Below, piece after piece: positions 56,169 to 64,000 of a DNA stretch of 64,000 bases. The translations under genes were made by a program, and so were the position numbers. The number at the start of each line of letters is the position of its first letter. The first letter of the stretch is position 1. The notes under the pieces are model-generated. The model had not been told where the DNA came from. It ran no database searches and saw only the letters and a program-made list of their open reading frames with translations. Origin of the DNA: Chrysopilus asiliformis (lineage: Eukaryota; Arthropoda; Insecta; Diptera; Rhagionidae); contig OZ035960.1 in the NCBI GenBank assembly GCA_964034945.1, forward strand, positions 67,177,936 through 67,241,935, written 5' to 3'.

Positions 56169-57862
56169 ATTTATATTCTTACTACTGAATAAGTGTAAAC
56201 TACATCGCGCCAAGTACGGGTTCAATTCTGAGCGGTGGTAAAATATTTTTATTTTATTATTTTTTTTTTGAAATTGAGCTTTTTAAACGTAAAATTAAAA
56301 ATATCTGTTACGCATCGTCTTTTATTGGAAAAAGTGAAAACCATCTTCTCTATATGAGGCGTTAAAAGCTAGAGTGGACCAATCCACATGTCGAAATCGT
56401 GAATTTTTCTTGTGTTTGAATCACTATTGCGAGTGAGTTTTTAGATAAAAATGTTTGGATGCAGAAAAGAACATTTCAACATTGAGTAATAAAGTCCACA
56501 GAAATTTTTTTTTCCAAAAATTTACAGTCAATAATAGTACAAAAGTGGAAAAGCTTCAAAAACTCGATTATGTGGCTTGGTCCACTCTAGCTTTTAACGC
56601 CTCATATATAAAATCCAGCCCAAATCCCTGAAGATAGAGACTTGAAACTTTCAGAATATGTCCCAACCATCGCGTTGGCGCCCCCTCAGGCGCGATGTTT
56701 CGAAATTTTAGCGCTAAGGGGGTGAACGGGGGGTAAAGGATGCTGAAAAGTATCACTCGGGGGGTTTTTGGGGTCGCTGATCACGAATCTATATATTTAA
56801 AAGGCAAATCGGTTTTGTTTGGATTTCTTTCCGCAGAGCTCCAGCGGCTCCGATTTTGATGATCCTTTTTTTAAAAAAAGAGAGCTCTCTATCTTCAGAT
56901 ATGTCCATTTTACTTTTCCACCAATTTTTAATAATATTTTACTAGATGCAGACCCATCGTTGTCGGCCTAAAGTTTTTTTTTGCACAAAAAACTTCCAGA
57001 AATAACTTTTAGAAAATAAACGTGTTCGCTTCAAGACTTTCGGTTTTGAATTTTAAAACTCTAATACCCAATTAGTTTTTCCAGCCTCCTCACGGGCAAG
57101 CTAACTTCAGTCATAAAATATTATCATCACGGACAATGGTGAAAATCTGATCAAAATCGTTTTCGGTATATAATTAGTGCCTCTATTTTTGTTTTAAACA
57201 GTTTTCACATACAAAAAAAAAAACACAAAAATCACAAAGAAAAAAATTTGTTTTAACTAAATGAAAAAAAAATTAAATTAAAAAATCAAAACCTTGGCAC
57301 CAGCAACCCTGGCTTCGAGCATGGGTATTTTACCCCTTCATTAAACGCCCAGCTGCGATCCGTGTTATTAAGATCGGGACTCATCTATATATTTAAAAGG
57401 CAAAGCGAATTTGCATGTATTTCTTTCGACACAGCTCCAGCTTAAAATCAATTTTGATTATTCTTTTTTTAAATGAAAGCTCTCTATCTGTAGATGTGTC
57501 CACTTTACTTTGTAACGATCGTTGTTTCGGCAACGACAACTGCAATTCGTAAAAAGGTTTCAAATCCCTGAATATTCCACGAAATGTTTTAGTTGCCAGT
57601 TAACTTTTTTCAAATATTCCAATAAACCCATTTTTCAAATTTGTATAACGAATCCGAATAACAATTAGCCTGACATCGAACAATAAGCAATCTAAAACAA
57701 TGCCTCGATTGAAATTGGAGACTAGCGGAATTTAGAAAAAGTTATCAAATAGAAAAGAAAGAGATTCTTCTTGCTTGAGATTTAGCGTGGAACGGTTGAG
57801 TTCGGGAGTTTTTTTAGTCGAAAAAGGAAGATTTCTTTTTTTTTATATAATCTATATATTTA

Positions 57863-60232
57863 AAAGGCAAAGCGATTTTGTATGGATTTCTTTCGACAGA
57901 GCTCCTGAAGGTTCCTATTGATTTTGATTATTCTTTTTTTAAATGAAAGCTCTATAGCTGTAGATATGTCCGTTTTACTTTTTTCCCCATTTTTAATAAT
58001 ACTTTTTTAGTTATTTGCCTTTCAAAATTATAAATATGCCGCTAACTAAGTCTTGAATGGTAACACGACATTCCGTACTGCCTGATCAGCGCAGTGAGAT
58101 AGAAGTTTGACTACCATGCGCCAGGACCGGATTCAATTCTTATCGGTGACAAGAAATTTTTTTTTCTTTTCAAATTTTTTGTTGTTGGTTTATTTACTTT
58201 TTTTAATATTTTTTTAGGTACTTAATTTATCTTTAATTTTACATTTTTACTCCTGAATAAGTGTTAGACTACAATGCGCCAGATGTGCGGTTCGATTCCG
58301 AGTGGTGACAAAATGTTTTTTTTTTTAATTTTTTATTTGACCTTAAATTACTTATTTTATTTATATTATACTTCTTTAGGCGCGTTGGGCGATTTTTGGA
58401 TGGGTACAATCTTATGAGTTCGCGTCACCGACATGCTAATTTAACAGCTTAAGAATGCTGATTCGATTTTTTTATAAAGAAAAAAACGATTTTTTTTTTT
58501 GGAAAATATCATACGGTAAAATAAAATGAGACAGAAAATTTCTGAACAGCACGTGACTGTTATGCAACAAAAAATCGATGTTTTTTTTGGAAAATATACA
58601 GCAAAGTAAAATGAGACAGAAAATTTCTGAACAGCACGTGACTTTGTTATACAACAAAAAATCGATTTTTTTTTGGAAAATATACGGTAAAATAAAATGA
58701 GATAGAAAATTTCTGAACAACACGTGACTTTGTTATACAACAAAAAATCGTTTTTTTAGAAAATATACAGCAAAATAAAATTACACAGAAAATTTCTGAA
58801 CAGCAGGTGGCATTCTTATACAGACAAAATTAAATATCTCTAGCCATTTTTTGTATAAGAAAATCATGTGCTGCTCAGGAATTCAAACCTTAATATGCAT
58901 ATTGACTTTTATTTGAAATTTACTGCTTATTAGCACATATTTTCAAAATTTCAGGTTGAAAAATATATAGATATAAATACACGACAAAATAATTATTACC
59001 TTACATATATTATTGTTTTCACTTCTGTTGGCAGTCCCCAATGACTGCCAGTTTTTTATTACTTAATTTATCTTTAAAATTTATATTCGTACTACTGAAT
59101 AAGTGTAAACTACATCGCGCCAGGTTTTATTTTTTTTTTTAATTGAGTTTTTAAACGTAAAATTAAAAATATCGGTTACGCATCGTCTTTTATTGGAAAA
59201 AGTGAAAACCATCTTCTCTATATATCGTTTAACCTGACGCCCAGCCCATACTCCTGAAGATAGAGACTTGAAACTTTCAGAATATGTCCCAACCATCGCG
59301 TAGGCGCTCACTAAGACGAGATTTTTCGAAATTTTAGCGCTAAGGTGGTGAACGGGGTAAAGGAGGTTTGGGTGTTTTTAAACCATGATTCTCGCCATGA
59401 TTCCTGCTCAATAGGAGCCTGAAAAGTATCACTCGGAGGTTTTTGGGGTCACTGATCACGAATTAGATTTTCAAAATTCAAAACGGAAGGTCCTGTAAGG
59501 ATAATGCAAATATCCTTTTTCCCATTTTTTCCGGGAAAAAATGTCATTAGGGGGTTTTCGAGGTCTCTGATCACGACTCTATATATTTAAAAGGCAAAGC
59601 GATTTTGTTTGGATTTCTTTCCGCAGAGCTCCAGCGGCTCCGATTTTGATGATACTTTTTTTAAATGAAAGCTCTATAGCTATTTTTTTTAAATGAAAGC
59701 TCTATAGCTATAGATATGTCCGTTTTACTTTTTTTTTAATTTTTAGTAATACTTTATTAGTGATTTGCCTTTCAAAATTATAAATATGCCGCTATCTAAA
59801 TCTTCAATGGTAACACGACATTCCGTACTGCCTGATCAGCGCAGTGAGTTAGCAGTTGGACTACCATGCGCCAGGCACGGGTTCAATTCTTATCGGTATC
59901 GAAATTTTTTTTTTTTTCATTTCAAATGTTTTTTTTTGTTGATTTATTTACTTTTTTAAATATTTTTTTAGGTACTTAATTTATCTTTAAGTTTACATTT
60001 TTACTCCTGAATAAGTGTTAGACTACAATGCGCCAGATGTACGGGTTCGATTCCAAATGGTGACAAAATGTTTTTTTTAAATTTTTTTTTTGACCTTAAA
60101 TTACTTATTTTATTTATATTATACTTCTTTAGGCGCGTTGGGCGATTTTTGGATGGGTACAATCTTATGAGTTCGCGTCACCGACATGCTAATTTAACAG
60201 CTTAAGAATGCTGATTTGCTTTCATTTGATTT
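57863..60232 (+). repeat. Tandem modules after the palindrome
   Basis: TCTATATATTTAAAAGGCAA modules start at about 57851 and 59577. Each is followed by a tRNA-like box (GGTTCAATTCT at about 58132 and 59880), a T-rich spacer and a second box (TTCGATTCC near 58293 and 60048). A short array ACAGCACGTGACTTTGTTAT (58540-58740, unit about 80 bp) and one 120-bp satellite copy (59440-59575) also lie here. No gene. Confidence 0.7.
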
Positions 60233-60582
60233 TTACTTTCTTCTACGGAGTATAATAAAGTATTGTATTCATGAAAAATTTCGACCTCTTAATTTTGCCT
60301 AAAAAACATTTCCCGATCACACCTGAGTCGATTGGAGTCATATTTAAAAAATGTCTTTCTGTCTGTCAGTCTCTCAGTCTGTGTACAAGATTTCTCAAAA
60401 ACTAATAGAGCTAGCGCCATGAAATTTTATAGGCATGTTGGGTCCTGAAATGGGACGATCCTATCAACTTTTGGTGGAAATCCGTTAACCGGAAGTATCC
60501 AAAATGGCGGTTTTTCAAAAATCGCAATTTCGTTTTTCTCGATTTACTCCCAAACTACGCGTTTTTTAGTGGCCTTAAGTAT
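60233..60582 (+). mobile_element. Fragment of the hAT element interior
   Basis: It matches 20184-20530 of hAT copy 2 (TACTTTCTTCTACGGAGT onward, ending GTGGCCTTAAGTA) with several substitutions. The BEL/Pao LTR cuts it at 60583. Confidence 0.75.
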
Positions 60583-61503
60583 TGTTATGCCCGAAAGCAA
60601 AACTTTAAATTAAAAATACTGGATTTTAAAATGGGCGAAGTAAAACAAAGCGATAAATTTATATTGAAATTAACAATTTAATAAATCAATTAAAATAACA
60701 ATTATTATGACAATTCTATTAAACTTATATTAATATCAACAATAAAACTTGTAAGTAATAATTGAAGAGAATGTATATCGTTGATAGCACGATTAAAGTA
60801 TCGTTTATTATCGGAAAGTATTCCTTATAATAAACGATTTTAAATGAAATTGAAATATTTGTTTATTATTGGAAAGTATTCCATATAATAAACAAATCAA
60901 ATGAAATAGTGAGAATGAAAAAACCTTTATGTAAAGGTATCGTTTATTATTGGAAAGTATTCCTTATAATAAACGATTTTTAAATTAAATTGAAATACAT
61001 ATTTGTTTATTATTGGAAAGTATTCCATATAATAAACAAATTAAATAATAGGAACAAACGGATTTATACGCGAGAAAAACCCTAACACAAATGAATTTAT
61101 ACGCGAGAAAAACTCTAATGAAAAAAGAATCGTTTATAGTCGGAAAGTATTCCTTACAATAAACGATTCAACTACAATCAGAATATTTGCCTATTATCGG
61201 AAAGTGTTCCTTATAATAAACAAACAAAATGATTGTTTTGTCCCTAAGAATTCTTTTAAGACCTTACCGAGAGAGTGCTCAAGGGCTTCAGCCGAAAGAA
61301 TTACTGAGCTGTCGCGTTACACGCGCTTTTATATGATTTTTGGACTTATTTCGGTTACTTAGATTAAACTTAAATTGAATTTGACAAATAATATTAAATT
61401 AATGTACAGTAATATTTAAAATGACTAAACATAAATTAATGACTAAATATAAAACTAAATAGAAATATTAAAATTGAAAATTATGTTGCGAGTGGTCGGA
61501 ACA
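60583..61503 (-). repeat. 3' LTR of the BEL/Pao element (921 bp)
   Basis: On the minus strand TGTTCCGACCACTCGCAACA at the start and CGGGCATAACA at the end. It is preceded by the PPT and contains the hairpin array. Confidence 0.75.
60800..61218. repeat. Six hairpin-forming repeats in the BEL/Pao LTR
   Basis: Each repeat is stem + GGAAAGTATTCC-type loop + stem. Stems alternate between ATCGTTTATTAT/ATAATAAACGAT (60800-60838 and 60939-60977) and ATTTGTTTATTAT/ATAATAAACAAAT (60857-60897 and 61001-61041). These four are perfect; two more (61127-61169 and 61184-61218) are decayed. Changes in one arm are matched in the other. Confidence 0.85.
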
Positions 61504-61581
61504 TTCTCCCACTCCAAAAAAAAAACTTATGGTTATAATAATAAAAAAATCTTATCAAATAATTATAATTATTATTAGTTT

Positions 61582-62085
61582 TTATTTAAATTGCTTATCT
61601 CTATAATTTTTATATATAAATTTATGATTTTTAGTTATATTTATTGTTATTGTTCCTCCTTGCTTGAGGAACAAAAAATATCTTTTTTGCTTTTGTTTTT
61701 TTATTTTTTCCCACGGAATCTTATCAAGATCCGACTGGAAAACGTTGACCTCGGCTCCTTCAACAGTAGTTATCGTATATGTTTTTTCTTTTGGAGGATC
61801 AATTCTGGTAATATCCTCGAGCAACCTTGTCAAATTTCTGCCTGGAGTCGTTGGAATTTCTCTTCTTTTTTATCTAGATGGAGGAGTGTTCCACAGTGGT
61901 GACTCTTGTGCTGGAATCGATTTTTCCCTAAATGGTGAGAATTTCAAATTCCGCCCTGGTGTTGGAGGCAATTTGTTTGTAGACATCTCCAGTTTTGATA
62001 ATTTTGGCGATTCGGGAGAATAGATTTGATTAAGCCAATCGTTTTCTTCAGCACCCAAATTTATTTCTAACGATTCTGATTCCAT
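61582..62085 (-). pseudogene. Accessory ORF downstream of BEL/Pao pol, one stop inside
   Basis: ATG at 62085 (MESESLEINLGAEENDW) opens a frame of 71 codons to TAA (61870-61872); the same frame continues for about 95 codons to 61582. The first part is acidic and Pro-rich and has PPTPGRNLK; the second part has a matching PTTPGRNLT, then EKTYTITTVEGAEVNVF and a Lys-rich end. I recognise no family. It begins about 160 bp after the pol stop and ends before the PPT, the place where some BEL/Pao elements carry env, but it has no signal or membrane segment. It could be a new accessory gene or a remnant. Confidence 0.5.
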
Positions 62086-62243
62086 TTTTTTCTTTTTTCT
62101 TTTACTAAGAAAGAAACATTTAATTAATATATTAAATAAATAAGTTTTATAATTGTATATTAACCAAAATTTTTTTTTTTTTTTTTTTACTTTGACAAAT
62201 ATATTTTTCGTTTTCATGGCAAACTTAAAAAAAAATTTTTTTT

Positions 62244-64000
62244 TTAATCATTTGATATTGGTAGGACACATAATTTATGAATTGGCCTTTGAAGAATTTG
62301 TCCTTGAGTTTTTAAAGTAACAACTCTTACAAGATTATCTGTGCCCGGATGTAAAGCTATTATTCTACCAATTGGCCATCTAGCAGATGGAGTCCGTTCA
62401 TCTTTAATTAAAACTAAATCATTAATTTTTATGTTTTTTGATGCCTGATGCCATTTAGGACGTTGTTGTAAATTATTCAAATATGTGGTTTTCCATTTAT
62501 TCCAGAACTCCTGAGTTACTCTTTGTAAAAATGTCCAACGTTTTAAATGATTAGGATTTAAATCTAAAATAGAAGGTTCCGGTACTAACATTAAACTTTC
62601 ACCTACAAGAAAATGTCCTGGAGTAAGTATTTCTAAGTCATTAGGATCGGAAGATATTGGACACAAAGGTCGAGAATTCAAAATTGCTTCAATTTGTGCT
62701 GTTATCGTAGAAAATTCTTCAAATGTTAATTTTGTAGTATTTAAAGTCCTTTTCAAATGGTATTTAGTTGCTTTACCCCAGCTTCCCATAACCCACCAAA
62801 ATGTGGAGAACTTGGAGGTATGAAATGCCAATTAATATTATCATTAGATAAAATTATTGAAGCATTCTTCTGAGCATCAATTACATATTTTTCTAAATCC
62901 TTTTTTAATAATCTGTTTGCCCCTATAAAATTCGTCCCATTATCACTATAAATATCTGAACATAATCCTCTTCGTGAAACGAATCGTCGAAAGGCAGCAA
63001 GAAATGCATCGGTTGTTAAATCAGATACTATTTCTAAATGTATAGCTTTAGTAACCATACAAACAAATATAGATATGTAACCTTTATAACATTTTGTACC
63101 TCGTCCTTTAGACAACCGTATGTCAAAAGGTCCGCAAAAATCTATACCGACATGTGAAAACGGTCTAGCTTGATTAACTCTAGGATAGGGAAGATTTCCC
63201 ATTAATTGTTTTTGTATTATTGCTTTATGTTTAAAACATATGATACATTTGTGAAGTTGATGTCTTATAACATTTCTTGAATTTAAGATCCAATATTTCT
63301 TTCGCAAAGTAGCTAATACGAGTTGATTCCCTCCATGCAAAGTTTCTAAATGATGCTTATTAATTAATAATGTTGTAAAATGGCTATGTCCACATAATAT
63401 TATTGGGTGCCTTTGGTCATATGATAAATTTGTATTTCCTAATCGTCCACCTACTCGTAATATATCTTTATCATCTAAAAATGGGTTCAAATTTAATATT
63501 TTGGTTTTATTCGGTAATGGAACTTGCTTTTTCAAACACATAATTTCCTCGAAAAAATGTGTCTCTTGGCTAATTTTAATTAACATAACTAATGCATTTT
63601 TAAATTCTACTACTAATAATGAATTGTTTTTTATACGTTCTTTTGGATCACGTAAATTATGAAAAAATCTTAAACAATATGCGGTTACTCTAATTGTTTT
63701 GGTTAATGAAGAAAATGAGAATATAAAATCACTGTCAACATTCATTGTTAATGAAATAATTTGTTTTCGTTCATAATCCGTTGAACTTATGTCTTTTTGT
63801 ACTGGCCAAGAATTGTTATCATTTAACCATTTTGGTCCTAACCACCAAATTTTTAAATTCAAAATTTCATCTGGCGTTAATCCACGCGTGGCACAATCTA
63901 CTGGGTTATCCTGTGTTTTGACATGTCCCCAAATTACACCTTCTGATTTATTGTGAATATCTGCAATCCTATTTGCCACGAATGTTTTCCATTGGTGAGG
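62244..64000 (-). pseudogene. pol: BEL/Pao pol: end of the RT/RNase H region and integrase
   Basis: Open at the window edge. HQWKTFVANRIADI and WGHVKTQDNPVDCATRGL are hallmark BEL/Pao words before integrase. Integrase has HHCC (LHGGNQLVLATLRKKYW ... CIICFKHK), Asp in HVGIDFCGPF, Asp in YSDNGTNFIG and Glu in FGGLWEAG. A one-base shift near 62770 splits the frame just after the catalytic Glu. The second frame holds ILNSRPLCPISSDPNDLEIL and a C-terminal domain with FLQRVTQEFWNKWKTTYLNN and WPIGRIIALHPGTDNLVRVV, ending at 62244. It would integrate the cDNA if intact. Confidence 0.9.

Larger units (their letters stand above)
51049..57862. repeat. Large palindrome, ~2.7-kb arms
   Basis: The left arm 51049-53766 and right arm 53767-57862 are inverted copies; the right arm is longer by the 54804-56168 insert. 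Without it the arms are equal to within about 20 bp. Homology ends at ATATAGATTATAT on both sides. Arms differ by scattered substitutions (for example GCATCTTTTACC versus GCATCCTTTACC; GTCGTATATTT versus GTCGTGTATTT), roughly 1 percent by eye. Each arm contains several TCTATATATTT modules, tRNA-like B-box modules and the GTCTGTCTCG motif. No coding gene. It could be a foldback element or a duplicated and inverted repeat block. Confidence 0.85.
60583..64000 (-). mobile_element. BEL/Pao retrotransposon, 3' part, continuing past the window
   Basis: Order on the minus strand: pol (open at the window edge), an extra ORF, PPT (GGAGTGGGAGAA, 61504-61515) and 3' LTR. BEL/Pao is identified by the integrase and the conserved region before it. 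Pol has one frameshift and the extra ORF one stop, so the copy is probably inactive. Confidence 0.85.

Noticed and set aside
58441..58743. 100- and 83-codon frames with repeated CCSEIF words
   Set aside because: Products of an ~80-bp tandem repeat rather than a gene.
1..64000. Old bacterial or viral integration, promoters and operons
   Set aside because: No prokaryotic gene organisation, no ribosome-binding pattern; all recognisable coding parts are eukaryotic transposons.

Overview
The window is a eukaryotic, strongly A+T-rich stretch made almost entirely of nested transposable elements. No host gene, rRNA or functional tRNA could be supported. The mix of families points to an insect, possibly a fly: Ty3/gypsy elements with insect-type env genes, a BEL/Pao element, Helitron fragments, DINE-1-like elements with GTCTGTC arrays, hAT, Tc1-like and PIF-like elements. 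The species cannot be named from the sequence.

Layout. 1-3.5 kb: minus-strand start of an LTR retrotransposon (E: LTR, PBS, leader, beginning of gag) lying against an env fragment. 3.5-10.6 kb: DINE-like elements, a MITE, Helitron pieces with a Pif1-type helicase fragment, and a hAT element. 10,947-36,645: element A, an env-bearing 17.6/errantivirus-like gypsy with LTRs, PBS, PPT and a GTGA target duplication. Its gag-pol junction has an A AAA AAC frameshift site. Pol is broken by a DINE-like insertion, by frameshifts and by about 17 kb of nested DNA (about 16,004-33,003). That nested block holds tRNA-like modules, a pogo-like element, a helicase scrap, repeat-R copies with a Tc1 remnant, and element B.

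Element B (18,936-31,555) is the most unusual object. It is a very young LTR element with 2,303-bp LTRs that differ at only two positions I found. It has a GCTT target duplication and one long intact ORF (1,023 aa) for a Gag-like protein with no pol. A hAT element sits inside its 5' LTR with a perfect 8-bp duplication, and the 3' LTR keeps the empty site. B looks like a gag-only non-autonomous element that depends on another element for enzymes.

36.6-45.3 kb: a GTCTAC-array element with a small PIF-like MITE inside, then env D (furin-type site), split by element C (39,037-44,154). C is a CsRn1-like gypsy with a full-length pol whose RT active site reads YLND instead of YLDD. 45.3-60.6 kb: modules beginning TCTATATATTT, 120-bp satellite arrays, tRNA-like B-box modules and two nested inverted structures. 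The main one is a palindrome of about 2.7-kb arms (51,049-57,862) with a second tandem and palindromic insert in one arm only. 60.6-64.0 kb: minus-strand 3' end of a BEL/Pao element: LTR with six hairpin-forming repeats, an extra ORF downstream of pol, and pol (end of the RT/RNase H region plus integrase) running off the window.

Nested insertions give a relative order: A before its internal insertions, B before the hAT in its LTR, env D before C, and the large palindrome before its one-arm insert. The region resembles a heterochromatic transposon nest; whether it works as a piRNA source cannot be read from sequence.
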